A model generated the notes under the pieces. It searched no databases and was not told where the DNA came from. It was given only the letters and a program-made list of their open reading frames with translations. Below, piece after piece: positions 7,169-16,295 of a stretch of DNA of 64,000 nt. The translations under genes were made by a program, and so were the position numbers. Location: contig NZ_JACCCJ010000001.1 of NCBI RefSeq assembly GCF_013410105.1, positions 310,001 to 374,000 on the forward strand. The letters run 5' to 3'. Position 1 is the first letter of the stretch; each line of letters opens with the position of its first letter. The DNA is from Sphingopyxis sp. JAI108 (GTDB lineage Bacteria; Pseudomonadota; Alphaproteobacteria; Sphingomonadales; Sphingomonadaceae).

Positions 7169-10030
7169 ATGTTGGGTAAGTTTCGACCGCGTCACTATCT
7201 GCTTTCGACAACATTGCTCGGAAGCGCCGCTTGTATATCGCCGGCCTATGCGCAGGACGCGCCTGGCGAGGAGACGACAATCGAAGATTCGTCGCCGATC
7301 GTCGTCACCGGTTCGCGCATCCAGAACCCCAATCTCGAACAGTCGAGCCCCGTCCAGGTCGTGGGCGAGACCGAAATCGGGTTGCGCCAGGCAACCAACG
7401 CCGAAGAGCTGATCGGCGATCTGCCGGGCGTGTCCCCCGGTGCCAACAGCGCGGTCAACAATGGCGGCGCGGGCTTCGCTTCGCTTAACCTGCGCGGCGT
7501 CGGCACCAACCGCAACCTCGTGCTGCTCGACGGGACGCGGCTCGTGCCATCGTCGCTGCTCAGCGAAACCGACCTCAATATCATTCCCGTCGCGCTGATC
7601 GAACGCGCCGAGATTGTGACCGGTGGCGCCTCGTCGGTCTATGGCGCCGACGCGATCGCCGGCGTTGCGAACTTCATCACCAAGCGCGATTTCGCCGGCG
7701 TCGAGCTCGCCAGCACGGTCGGTATCACCGAGCGCGGCGACGGCGCGCGCTATCGCTTCGACGTGACGGTCGGGGCCAATTTCGACGACGGCCGTGGCAA
7801 CGCGGTGCTGAGCGTGGGCTACCAGAAGGTCGAGCCGGTGCTGCAAGGGGGCCGCGCTGTTTCGCGCGACACCTATTTCCTCGACGGCAGCCTGGTCGGT
7901 TCGGGGACGACGACGCCGACGCGCATCAACAACCGTATCTACAATCCCGCCGACGGCGCGCTGCGCGATTATGTGGGGTCGCGCGATGCCTATAATTTCG
8001 CGCCCGCCAATTATTTCCAGACCCCGCTCGAGCGCTATAATCTGTTCGGGGCCGCGCAATATGAAGTCGCCGACGGCATCGAAGTCTATGCCAAGGGCAT
8101 GTTCACCCGATCGAAGGTGCAGCTCAGCCTCGCCTCGTCGGGAATGTTCGGCGACACGTGGCAGTTGCCGCTGAACAACCCGTTCCTGCCCGACGCGGTG
8201 CGGTCGGAGGTTTGCGCGTCGAACGCGATCTCGGCCGCCGACTGCGCCGCCGCCGGCGCCGCGACCAGCCCGAACGATCCCGCCTATCGCGAGGTCGCGA
8301 CGGTGATCAACCGCCGCTTCATCGAGGCCGGGCCCCGCATTCGCAACCTGACGACCAACCAGTTCCAGCTATGGGCCGGGGTTCGCGGGTCGATCACCGA
8401 TTCGATCAAGTTCGACGTCTATGGCCTCCATGGCGAATCGGATCGCAAGAACAGCAATATCAACTGGGGTCTGAAATCGCGCGTGCAGCAGGCGCTTCGC
8501 GCGAACAGTACGACGGAGTGCGCCGATCCGTCGAACGGGTGCGTGCCGATCAATCTCTTCGGCGACGGCACCGACATTTCGGACGAGGCGATCGCCTTCT
8601 TCAACCAGCCGGCGGGATCGACGGTGAGCACGCGCCTGTCGGTCGTCAGCGGCAGCATCTCGGGCGAGCTGGGCAATTTCCTTGCCGGGGAAACGCCGAT
8701 CGGTTTTGCGCTGGGCGCCGAATATCGTAAATATGGCGCCGAGCAGGTTTCGGACGTCGCCTTCGGGACCCAGGACGAGGTGCTCGGCACGGGGGCGCCG
8801 TCGCCCTCCTTTTCGGGCGCCTATGACGTGAAGGAAATCTTCGGCGAACTCATCGTGCCGATCGTCGAGGATGTGCCCGGCATCTACAGCCTGACCGCCG
8901 AAGCGGGCATTCGCCTGTCGGATTATTCGAACACGGGCACGAGCACGACGTGGAAGGCCGGCGGTACGTGGGAACCGTTCCGCGGCTACAAAATCCGCGG
9001 CATTTATCAGCATTCGGTGCGGTCGCCGAATATTTCGGAACTCTTCACGCCGATCACCACCGGCTTGGCGAATCTTGCCGAGGATCCGTGCCAGGGTTCC
9101 AATCCGGTCGGCAACGCCGCGCTCACCGCGATTTGCATCGCGCAGGGCGCGCCGGCCGGCACGATCGGCAATATTCCGGCGCCTTCGTCGGGCCAGATCA
9201 ACCAGACGGCGGGCGGCAACCCGGACCTCGACGTCGAAACCGCCGATTCCTATACGCTGGGGCTGGTCGTGACGCCGCCGCAGCTGCCCGGGCTCGCGAT
9301 CACCGCAGACTATTATCATATCAAGATCACCGACGCGATCACGCTGCCGACGCCCAGCGACGTCTTCGGCCCCTGTTTCGAAGAGGGCGATGCGGCGGCC
9401 TGCGCGCTCATCCGCCGCAATCCGCTCAACGGCTCGCTGAACGGGGGGGGCGATACGCCGGGACAGATCGCACTGCTGACCAATCAGGGAACGATCACGA
9501 CATCGGGCGTCGACCTGCGGATCAACTACGGCTTGCCCACCGGGTTCGGGCGGCTGAATTTCGACCTTTCGGGCAATTGGACCGAGCAGTCGAAATTCCA
9601 GGCCTCGCCGACCAGCATCAATCGTGAATGCGTCGGGCAATACAGCACGAACTGCGGTTTCTTCGCCGGCGAAATCACACCGAAATACAGCTTCAACCTG
9701 CGGGCGACGGCGCAGATCGACGATTTCGGCGACATTTCGCTGCTGTGGCGCTGGCTCGACGGTTCCGATTATGAGCGGATTCTGGACGCCGACGGGATCG
9801 AACCCGACTATCTGCATATCCCGAGCTACAGCTATTTCGACCTTACGTACCGCGCCAAGGTCGCCGATATTTTCACGCTCACGCTGTCGGTCCAGAACCT
9901 GCTCGACAAGGACCCGCCGCTCGTCAGCAACTATGTCGGAACGACGGCGCTCAACTCGGGGAACACCTATCCGACGACCTATGACGTCCTTGGACGGCGT
10001 TACAGCCTGACCGCGAGCATGCGTTTTTAG
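7169..10030 (+). CDS. TonB-dependent outer-membrane receptor
   Basis: A 953-residue outer-membrane receptor. It has a signal peptide ending at about residue 28 (SPAYAQ), a TonB box (PIVVTGSRI, about 42-50), a plug domain (about 60-170 with LRGVGTNRNLVLLDGTR and GGASSVYGADAIAGVANFIT) and a C-terminal beta-barrel ending in aromatic Phe (SLTASMRF). The sequence type is one greatly expanded in sphingomonads and Caulobacter. The substrate is unknown. A GGGAG ribosome-binding site precedes ATG 7169. A strong hairpin follows the gene, and the next genes encode a LytS/LytTR pair that could control it. Confidence 0.93.
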   Translation: MLGKFRPRHYLLSTTLLGSAACISPAYAQDAPGEETTIEDSSPIVVTGSRIQNPNLEQSSPVQVVGETEIGLRQATNAEELIGDLPGVSPGANSAVNNGGAGFASLNLRGVGTNRNLVLLDGTRLVPSSLLSETDLNIIPVALIERAEIVTGGASSVYGADAIAGVANFITKRDFAGVELASTVGITERGDGARYRFDVTVGANFDDGRGNAVLSVGYQKVEPVLQGGRAVSRDTYFLDGSLVGSGTTTPTRINNRIYNPADGALRDYVGSRDAYNFAPANYFQTPLERYNLFGAAQYEVADGIEVYAKGMFTRSKVQLSLASSGMFGDTWQLPLNNPFLPDAVRSEVCASNAISAADCAAAGAATSPNDPAYREVATVINRRFIEAGPRIRNLTTNQFQLWAGVRGSITDSIKFDVYGLHGESDRKNSNINWGLKSRVQQALRANSTTECADPSNGCVPINLFGDGTDISDEAIAFFNQPAGSTVSTRLSVVSGSISGELGNFLAGETPIGFALGAEYRKYGAEQVSDVAFGTQDEVLGTGAPSPSFSGAYDVKEIFGELIVPIVEDVPGIYSLTAEAGIRLSDYSNTGTSTTWKAGGTWEPFRGYKIRGIYQHSVRSPNISELFTPITTGLANLAEDPCQGSNPVGNAALTAICIAQGAPAGTIGNIPAPSSGQINQTAGGNPDLDVETADSYTLGLVVTPPQLPGLAITADYYHIKITDAITLPTPSDVFGPCFEEGDAAACALIRRNPLNGSLNGGGDTPGQIALLTNQGTITTSGVDLRINYGLPTGFGRLNFDLSGNWTEQSKFQASPTSINRECVGQYSTNCGFFAGEITPKYSFNLRATAQIDDFGDISLLWRWLDGSDYERILDADGIEPDYLHIPSYSYFDLTYRAKVADIFTLTLSVQNLLDKDPPLVSNYVGTTALNSGNTYPTTYDVLGRRYSLTASMRF

Positions 10031-10078
10031 GCCCGCGCTTCGGGCGCCGGGGATCAGTCCCCCTCGGCGCCGGTCCGG

Positions 10079-10112
10079 TGTGCGGACGAAGGGTGGTGCC
10101 TTCGTCCGCACA
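10079..10112. terminator. 14-bp stem hairpin after the TonB receptor
   Basis: TGTGCGGACGAAGG (10079-10092), loop GTGGTG, then its exact complement at 10099-10112. It lies 49 bp after the receptor stop. There is no T-tract, so it may be a factor-dependent terminator or an mRNA 3'-end stabiliser. Confidence 0.6.
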
Positions 10113-10214
10113 TCACATTGCTCCCCTTTTGCGCCCTCGCGGCGGGGGTGAACGCGCGATATCTGCGGCCGAACGTCGGTCGACAGCTCATCGCCTTCCT
10201 GCGATAATCGCGCG

Positions 10215-11339
10215 ATGAACCAGGTTGCGGCCTTTCCATCAACCGGCGTCTACGAACTGGCCCTTGCCAGTCGATCAGGCCGCCTCGAACGCCAGCGTCG
10301 GCAAGCGATCCTCTGGCTGACCGGCGTCTTCTGGGGCCTGCACACGCTGGCGCTGTGGACCGCCGACCTGCTCGACCAGCATCCGCACCTGCTGCGGGCG
10401 ACCGCCGTGCGCCTCCTGCTTATGGCGGTCGGTCTCGCCCTGTGCTTCGGCATTCACGTGATTTTGCAGGAGCTGGGGCGGCGGTCTTGGCGCCAAAAGG
10501 CGCCGATCGTCTTCGTCGCCTCGCTCGTCGCGGCTGAATTGTTCGCCTGGTGCACCTATTTCGGCCTGGTTTATGCAAAGGGAGAGCCGATCCACGTCGC
10601 GATCGAAGGCGGCGTGGTGATCCGCACCCTCGTCCCATGGACCTGGTTTTTCCTGGCGTGGGTCGGGCTTTATCTCGCCGTGCAATATAGTTTCGAGGCG
10701 CGCGCGGAGGAGCGACGCTCGGCGCAGCTTCGCACGATGGCGCAATCGGCCAAGCTCCAGGCGCTCCACTACCAGATCAATCCGCATTTTCTGTTCAACA
10801 GCTTCAACTCGGTATCGGCGTTAATCCTCGATGGCCGGACCGAGGATGCCAATGCGATGGTCGAGCGGTTGGCGAGTTTCTTTCGCGTCAACCTCGCCAC
10901 CAATCCCGACGTTGATATTTCGCTGGCGGAGGAGATCGCGCTTCAGGCGACCTATCTGGAAATCGAGCAGACGCGATATCCCGACCTGAGCATCCGGATC
11001 GATTTGCCGCCGGCGCTCGGCCGCGCGGCAGTCCCGGCCTTCATTTTGCAGCCGCTGGTCGAGAATGCTGTCAAGCACGGCGCGGGAACAACCGGCGCCG
11101 GAGACGCCTGGATTGCGATCTCGGCGCGGCACGACGAGGACAGGCTCAAGATCATGGTCGAAAACAGCTGCTCACCGTCCGCGCTTCGTCCGGGCGTTTG
11201 CGGCACGCATACCGGACTCCGCAACGTCCGCGACCGCCTGTCGAACCGCTTTGGCGTCGACGCAAAATTATCGACCGAGCGGCTGCCCGCTCCCTGCTTT
11301 CGCGCCACGATTGAACTGCCGCTAGGATTTGTCGGATGA
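10215..11339 (+). CDS. LytS/YpdA-type sensor histidine kinase
   Basis: A 374-residue membrane kinase with four transmembrane helices (about 31-50, 65-86, 97-119 and 138-158). A His_kinase-type phospho-acceptor motif follows (QINPHFLFNSF, His191), then an HATPase region with LVENAVKHG and GLRNVRDRL. This family pairs with LytTR response regulators. The gene overlaps the regulator by 4 bp (ATGA 11336-11339). The ATG at 10215 lacks a strong ribosome-binding site. There is no extracellular sensor domain beyond the short loops, so the signal is probably sensed in the membrane. It follows a TonB receptor on the same strand. Confidence 0.9.
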   Translation: MNQVAAFPSTGVYELALASRSGRLERQRRQAILWLTGVFWGLHTLALWTADLLDQHPHLLRATAVRLLLMAVGLALCFGIHVILQELGRRSWRQKAPIVFVASLVAAELFAWCTYFGLVYAKGEPIHVAIEGGVVIRTLVPWTWFFLAWVGLYLAVQYSFEARAEERRSAQLRTMAQSAKLQALHYQINPHFLFNSFNSVSALILDGRTEDANAMVERLASFFRVNLATNPDVDISLAEEIALQATYLEIEQTRYPDLSIRIDLPPALGRAAVPAFILQPLVENAVKHGAGTTGAGDAWIAISARHDEDRLKIMVENSCSPSALRPGVCGTHTGLRNVRDRLSNRFGVDAKLSTERLPAPCFRATIELPLGFVG

Positions 11340-12130
11340 CGATATCGGTGCTGACCGTGGACGATGAGCCGCTCGCGCTCCGGCGGCTCGAGTTGATTCT
11401 CGCGAAGCTTGCCGACGTTGAGCATGTGGGTTCGGCGAGCGGTTGTCGCGACGCGATCGAGAAGATTGCCGACCTCAGGCCCGATATTGTGCTGCTCGAC
11501 ATCAAGATGCGCGACGGAACGGGTTTCGACGTCCTGAACCGGCTACCCGAAGATTGCGCGCCGGGCGTCATTTTCACGACGGCATTCGATCATTTCGCCG
11601 TTCGCGCGTTCGAGGCCCATGCCATCGATTATATCTTGAAGCCGATCGAACCGTCCCGGTTGCGTGCGGCGCTCGACCGGTCGCGCGACCGGCTCGCCGC
11701 GGTCGACGCAAGCGAGCAGATTGCCCAGATGCGCGCCGTGATCGACGATTTGCGCGCGGGCTATCACGAGCAGGGGGTGCAACAAGGCGACGACGAATTG
11801 TGGTTGCGCGGAACCGCGGGCGTGCTGACATGCATCCGGCGCGGCGATATCGACATGATTACCGCCGAGGATGATTATGTCCGGCTGCACACGGCGTCCG
11901 CATCCTATCTGCTCCGCGGGTCGATCAAGGCGGCTCAGGCCGATCTCGACCTTGCCGAAGAAGAGTTCGTCCGCGTGCATCGCCGCGCGCTGTTGCGGCG
12001 GAGTTCGATTGCAAGCGTGCGGCGGTCGACCGAAAAAGGCGTGCGCGTGATCCTGCGAAATGGCACCGATGTCGGAGCAGGCCGGGTCTACGCCAAGAAA
12101 TTGCTGCGCTCGCTCGCGGCGGTAGGCTGA
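11336..12130 (+). CDS. LytTR-family response regulator
   Basis: A 264-residue regulator with an N-terminal receiver (acidic pair Asp9-Asp10 in VDDEP, phospho-acceptor Asp55 in IVLLDIKMRDGTGF) and a C-terminal LytTR DNA-binding domain (about 150-262: ITAEDDYVRLHT, FVRVHRRALL, AGRVYAKKLL). It is translationally coupled to the LytS-type kinase by a 4-bp overlap. LytTR regulators typically control nearby membrane or surface genes, which makes the preceding TonB receptor a reasonable but untested target. Confidence 0.92.
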   Translation: MTISVLTVDDEPLALRRLELILAKLADVEHVGSASGCRDAIEKIADLRPDIVLLDIKMRDGTGFDVLNRLPEDCAPGVIFTTAFDHFAVRAFEAHAIDYILKPIEPSRLRAALDRSRDRLAAVDASEQIAQMRAVIDDLRAGYHEQGVQQGDDELWLRGTAGVLTCIRRGDIDMITAEDDYVRLHTASASYLLRGSIKAAQADLDLAEEEFVRVHRRALLRRSSIASVRRSTEKGVRVILRNGTDVGAGRVYAKKLLRSLAAVG

Positions 12131-12359
12131 CTTTTCGCCGAAGGAACGTTTCGGTCGGTTCGGGGGCGGCAGTCAAAAAAATCACGGGACCTGCATCCAT
12201 TGGCGCGCGCCGCGCCGTCCAGTCGATGACCGGCGGCTGCGCCGGTCCGGGCGGCGGCTTTGCAGCGCGGTTGATCTGGCTCCCCGGTTCAGATCATCCC
12301 CGCCTTGCCGGAGGCCGCCGCCTGTGGTTTCACCATGCCGAGCGGCATGAAGGAGAGAG

Positions 12360-12959
12360 ATGTTGGATCAGCTGATAACCGCCGCGGCCGTCGCGGTCCC
12401 CGCCGTGCCCACTGCGGCTCCTCCTCCCGCGGTCACCGTGCCCGTTTCCGGCACGCAGTCGATCAGCCCCGCCGACGTCGCGGCCTATATCGATCCGCGT
12501 GACGTCGCCTCTTTCCTGCCTCCGCCGCCGCCGACCACCGAGCTGGTCGCGGTCAGCGAGGGCTTTTTTCGCCTGCTCGAAAACGTTACGATGGTCGCGC
12601 TGTTCGTCGTCGGCCTTTTCCTGCTCGCGCGGCTGCTCCACGCCTGGATGCTGCACCGTTCGATCCGCCGCGCGCTCGACGCAAAATCGGATGCGGTCAG
12701 CCCGCTGATCGACAAGCTCAACAAACCCTATGAGCATCTCGGCGGCCAGAGCCCCGATACGCCCGGCGACGATCGCAACGCGCTGGTGCTGCTGGCGATG
12801 GGCCTCGCGATGGCCGGCTTCGGCCTGATCCAGGGGCATGAGCAACTGATCCGCACGTCGGCTGGGGCCGCACTCTTTCCCGTCTTTGTCGGCATCGCAC
12901 TCCTCGTCCGCCGCCGCCTCGCGCGTGCCGCGGCTGCCGAGGAACGCCCCGCTGCGTGA
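12360..12959 (+). CDS. DUF6249-like membrane protein
   Basis: A 199-residue protein with an N-terminal hydrophobic segment, a Pro/Ala-rich stretch (about 10-60) and three further membrane helices (about 74-97, 137-156 and 163-180). The C-terminal pair of helices (ALVLLAMGLAMAGFGLIQG) resembles DUF6249 proteins, which often sit before an ECF sigma factor, as here. AAGGAGAG precedes ATG 12360, a very good ribosome-binding site. The 3' end overlaps the start of the sigma-factor gene, so the three genes from 12360 to 13811 form one operon. A role as a membrane partner of the sigma factor is possible. Confidence 0.7.
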   Translation: MLDQLITAAAVAVPAVPTAAPPPAVTVPVSGTQSISPADVAAYIDPRDVASFLPPPPPTTELVAVSEGFFRLLENVTMVALFVVGLFLLARLLHAWMLHRSIRRALDAKSDAVSPLIDKLNKPYEHLGGQSPDTPGDDRNALVLLAMGLAMAGFGLIQGHEQLIRTSAGAALFPVFVGIALLVRRRLARAAAAEERPAA

Positions 12960-13491
12960 TGAGGCAAGCGCCGATGAGGATTGGGCTCTCAGCCAACGTG
13001 TCGCAGGGGGCGACCGCGCCGCTTTCCAGCTCCTCGTGCTGCGGCACGAAGGGCGATTGCGCGCCTTTCTGTCCCGCGCCGCCGGCTGCGACGCCGACGA
13101 TCTGGCGCAGGAAACCTTCGTCCGCGCGTGGCAGCGCGCGGGCGAATATCGGGGGCAGGGGAGTTATGCGGCCTGGGTCATGGGGATCGGCTGGCGGCTG
13201 TTCCTCGACCAGCGGCGCACCGCGCGGCGGCGCGAGGGGCTGGCGGCGGGTGAGGAGGTGACGACCGCGACCGATCCGCGCCCCGCAAGCGACGCCGCGA
13301 TCGACGCCGACCGGCTGCTCGCTGCGCTCGCACCGCAGGAACGCGCCGCGCTCACCTTATGCTTCGGCCATGGCTGGTCGCACGGCGAGGCGGCCGCGAT
13401 CATGGGGGTGCCGCTCGGCACGCTCAAATCGCTCGTCTTGCGCGCGCGCGCCAAGGCGCAGAAGATGATCGGCGAAGGAGCGGATCGATGA
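12925..13491 (+). CDS. ECF-type RNA polymerase sigma factor
   Basis: A sigma-70 family factor of the ECF class. Region 2 (AFQLLVLRHEGRLRAFL to DDLAQETFVRAWQ) and region 4 (LAPQERAALTLCFGHGWSHGEAAAIMG with GTLKSLVLRARAK) are complete. The start is uncertain: there is no in-frame ATG, and candidates are TTG 12886, GTG 12925 and CTG 12952. All lie inside the upstream gene, so translation is probably coupled to it. The stop overlaps the ATG of the next gene (ATGA at 13488-13491). The operon partner at 13488 could be its membrane anti-sigma factor. Confidence 0.88.
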   Translation: MPRLPRNAPLRDEASADEDWALSQRVAGGDRAAFQLLVLRHEGRLRAFLSRAAGCDADDLAQETFVRAWQRAGEYRGQGSYAAWVMGIGWRLFLDQRRTARRREGLAAGEEVTTATDPRPASDAAIDADRLLAALAPQERAALTLCFGHGWSHGEAAAIMGVPLGTLKSLVLRARAKAQKMIGEGADR

Positions 13492-13811
13492 TGGCGCCCG
13501 ACGATCGGAACATGGACGCGACGCTCGCCGCGTTGTTGGCGCCACCCGAAGGACCGGGCGATCGCGGATTTGCGGCGGGCGTCGAGCGCGCGATCGCCGC
13601 GCAGGCGGCCTATGCGCGGGCCCGGCGGCGTTTCTGGCGCAGCTTCGCGTTCGAAGCGCTTGCCGTCGCTGCGCTGCTTGCCGCGCTGTGGCTCCTGTCA
13701 TCGACGCCGCTGCTCGCACCGCTGGCGGGAACGGCGCATTGGGGGCTGGCACCGCCGTTGCTGCTCATCCTGCTGCTTTGGTTCGGAACGCAGCGCTGGC
13801 GCCAGACCTGA
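13488..13811 (+). CDS. Small membrane protein, possible anti-sigma partner
   Basis: A 107-residue protein with a short cytoplasmic N-terminus and two transmembrane helices (about 56-75 and 82-100). It is translationally coupled to the ECF sigma factor by an ATGA overlap. Position and topology suggest a small anti-sigma factor, but no zinc-binding HxxxCxxC motif or other anti-sigma signature is visible, so this is inference from context only. Confidence 0.65.
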   Translation: MMAPDDRNMDATLAALLAPPEGPGDRGFAAGVERAIAAQAAYARARRRFWRSFAFEALAVAALLAALWLLSSTPLLAPLAGTAHWGLAPPLLLILLLWFGTQRWRQT

Positions 13812-13821
13812 CTGGCGCCAG
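13796..13821. terminator. Hairpin between convergent genes
   Basis: Two copies of the self-complementary CTGGCGCCAG, separated by ACCTGA, span the stop codon of the 107-residue protein and end 11 bp before the flotillin stop. They can fold as a 10-bp stem on either strand. No T-tract is present. Confidence 0.5.
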
Positions 13822-13831
13822 CCCCCCCCGA

Positions 13832-15550
13832 TCAGGCGTCTTCCTCGCTGTCTTCGCCTTCCGACGCGGCGGGCGCGCTCGGGCGCGGCTTGCGGCCGCG
13901 CGTCGTCGCGGCAATCGCGGGCGGCGTCGCCGGCTCTGCCGCGGTGGCGCCCTTGACCAGCGCGTCGAGCGAACCGCCGTCGAAGCCGAGTTCCTTCATC
14001 AGGCTGTCGATCACCGGCGCCTGCGCGCGATAGGCGAGCGCGGCCGATACCGCGTTGCTCGCGAGGTTGCCATTGTCGCCGTTCGCTCCCCCCGCAGCAG
14101 TGGGGCCGCCGCTCTGGTTGATTCCATCGACCTGGATGATCTTGATCGAATCGATCGCCTCCATCGGCTTCGCGGCCTCGCGCACGACCTCGGGCAGAAC
14201 CTTGAGCAGCGCCATCTTGGTTTGCAACGAAATTTGGTCCGACGAGAGGAGGTTCGCGGCTTCGTTGATCGCGCGCTGGCCGGCAGCCTCGACCTCGAAG
14301 CGGATGCGCGCAGCTTCGGCGCGCAGCTTTTCGGCCTCGGCCTCCCCCTCGGCTTCGAGCCGGAGGGCGGCAGCGCGGTTCGCCGCGGCCTCCTTTTCGG
14401 CTTCGGCCTCGACTTTTACCGAGATGGCCTGCCGCTCGGCTTCCTTGGCGGCCTCGATCAGTTCGATGCGCTTCGAACGCTCCGCGACCTCGGTTTCGCG
14501 TGCGGTCGCGACCTGCTCCTCGGCGGCGACGGCGATCGCGCGCGCGGCGTCGGCTTCGCCGCGCGCCTGGCTTTCTTCGCGGCTCTTGTTCTGGATCAGG
14601 ATCTGCTGTTCCTGCCGCGCGAGTTCGATCGCCTGTTCCTGCGCGATGCGCGCTTCCTCGATCGCGCGATCGGCCTCGATCTGCTTGGCGTCGACCAGCT
14701 GCTTGGCCTGGATACGTGCGCCTTCGGCTTCCTGATTGCGCTGTGCCTGCTCGCGGGCAATCTCCGCCGCTTGCCCGGCGCGGCGCATCTCGACTTCGCG
14801 TTCCTGTTCCAGCCGCGCGAATTCATTGTCGCGCGAAATCTCGAAGCTGCGCTTGTCGGCCTCGAGATTCTTGGTCTCGATCTGGACGCGCGTGTCCTGC
14901 TCGATGTCGTTGCGCGCCTTCTTGCGCAGCTCGATCTGCTCGGTCAGCTTGGTCAGCCCCTCGGCGTCGAAGGCGTTGTTGGCGTTGAAATGCTCGATCG
15001 ACGTCTGATCGAGCCCGGTGAGCGACACCGATTCGAGTTCGAGCCCGTTCATCGACAAATCGTTCGAACTGACCTGCTGCACCTTCTGCACGAAGTCGGC
15101 GCGCTGTTCGTGCAGCTGGTTCATCGTCATGCCCGCCGCGACCGAGCGCAGCGCGTCGACGAACTTGCCCTCGACAAGATCTTTTAGCGCCTCGGGGTTC
15201 ATCGTGCGCAGTCCGAGCGTCTGTGCGGCCATCCCGATCGCGCCCGCATCGGGGCGGACGCGGACGTAGAATTCCGCCTTTACGTCGATGCGCAGGCGAT
15301 CGAGCGTGATCAGCGCGTCGACATTCTTGCGTTCGACCGCGAGCCGGACGGTGTTCATGTTCACCGGCATCGTTTCGTGCAGCACCGGCAGGACCAGCGC
15401 GCCGCCGTTCATGATGACGCGTTCACCGCGAAACCCCGTGCGGACGAAGGCAATTTCCTTGGTCGCGCGATGATAAAGCCGCGTGACAATCAATCCCAAT
15501 ATCAGGAGCGCGGCAAGCCCGATGCCGGCGTAAATCGCAATTTCAATCAT
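13832..15550 (-). CDS. Flotillin family protein (YqiK-like)
   Basis: A 572-residue SPFH/flotillin protein. An N-terminal membrane helix (about 5-25) is followed by the SPFH domain (about 30-220) and a long alanine/glutamate-rich coiled coil (about 230-440) typical of flotillins. The C-terminus is low-complexity and acidic (SEGEDSEEDA). Flotillins scaffold membrane microdomains. It lies downstream of a YqiJ-like OB-fold membrane protein, its usual partner in the yqiJK arrangement, and after TelA and XpaC-like genes on the same strand. Together these suggest a membrane-stress or membrane-fluidity block. No promoter was identified. Confidence 0.9.
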   Translation of the reverse strand: MIEIAIYAGIGLAALLILGLIVTRLYHRATKEIAFVRTGFRGERVIMNGGALVLPVLHETMPVNMNTVRLAVERKNVDALITLDRLRIDVKAEFYVRVRPDAGAIGMAAQTLGLRTMNPEALKDLVEGKFVDALRSVAAGMTMNQLHEQRADFVQKVQQVSSNDLSMNGLELESVSLTGLDQTSIEHFNANNAFDAEGLTKLTEQIELRKKARNDIEQDTRVQIETKNLEADKRSFEISRDNEFARLEQEREVEMRRAGQAAEIAREQAQRNQEAEGARIQAKQLVDAKQIEADRAIEEARIAQEQAIELARQEQQILIQNKSREESQARGEADAARAIAVAAEEQVATARETEVAERSKRIELIEAAKEAERQAISVKVEAEAEKEAAANRAAALRLEAEGEAEAEKLRAEAARIRFEVEAAGQRAINEAANLLSSDQISLQTKMALLKVLPEVVREAAKPMEAIDSIKIIQVDGINQSGGPTAAGGANGDNGNLASNAVSAALAYRAQAPVIDSLMKELGFDGGSLDALVKGATAAEPATPPAIAATTRGRKPRPSAPAASEGEDSEEDA

Positions 15551-15613
15551 GAACCCACCCGTTGCTGTCGATTCGCGCTTCCGTGATTGGAAGCCCCGCC
15601 ACGGATATTAGGG

Positions 15614-16240
15614 TCAGTCGAGGCGCGGTAAATAAAAATCGCCTCGTGTGAAGGCTTTGAAGATCTCACCTTCACGTTTTACGAGCAGCACGCTCTCTCC
15701 GGTCTGGAAAACCTGGTCGGCGCTGTCGGGTTCGACCATGATCTGGTGTGGCTGGCCGTGCGGGTCGGTGACGCACGCGCGGGCGGGATGGCCGACGCGC
15801 GCTGTGCCAATGCTGATCTCGGCATAGAGACCGACGAGGTCGTCGCGTTCGATTGCGGTGGTTTCGAGGCCGGGGAGAATGTGCGCGACAAGGCGCGCCG
15901 CGCCGCCGGCAACGGGAAGCGCGGCGACGGCGGTGACCGGAACCATCAGCAGATTGCTGCCGGGGCCGCCGGTCAGCGCGGTCATCAAATGCTGCAGCCC
16001 AAGTCCCAGCGCCCCGAACAACGCAAGAAAGAGTACCAGCCACATCAGGAAAGGCACGCGGCCGATGCCGGCCCAGGCGAGCAGCGTGTCGGCGACGCCG
16101 ATGTCGCCATCGGTATCGCCGTGCAGGTCGGCGTCGATATCGCCCGCGAGCCCGATCGCCTGCACGGCGCCGATCAGCAGCATCAGCAACAGCGCGGAGC
16201 TGAAGACGATATTTTCGGGCGCGAGGAACTGGTCGAGCAT
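15614..16240 (-). CDS. YqiJ-like OB-fold membrane protein
   Basis: A 208-residue protein with three membrane helices (about 10-31, 62-82 and 96-115) followed by a cytoplasmic OB/NfeD-like domain (about 135-205: AEISIGTARVGHPARACVTD, GESVLLVKREGEIFKA). This matches YqiJ proteins, which are encoded next to YqiK flotillins and are thought to help assemble flotillin domains. It is 63 bp upstream of the flotillin gene on the same strand. Confidence 0.82.
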   Translation of the reverse strand: MLDQFLAPENIVFSSALLLMLLIGAVQAIGLAGDIDADLHGDTDGDIGVADTLLAWAGIGRVPFLMWLVLFLALFGALGLGLQHLMTALTGGPGSNLLMVPVTAVAALPVAGGAARLVAHILPGLETTAIERDDLVGLYAEISIGTARVGHPARACVTDPHGQPHQIMVEPDSADQVFQTGESVLLVKREGEIFKAFTRGDFYLPRLD

Positions 16241-16295
16241 CAGCGCCTATGTGACCGCGCGGACGCGGCTTGGCAAGCGATGCCGCGGATCGGCG

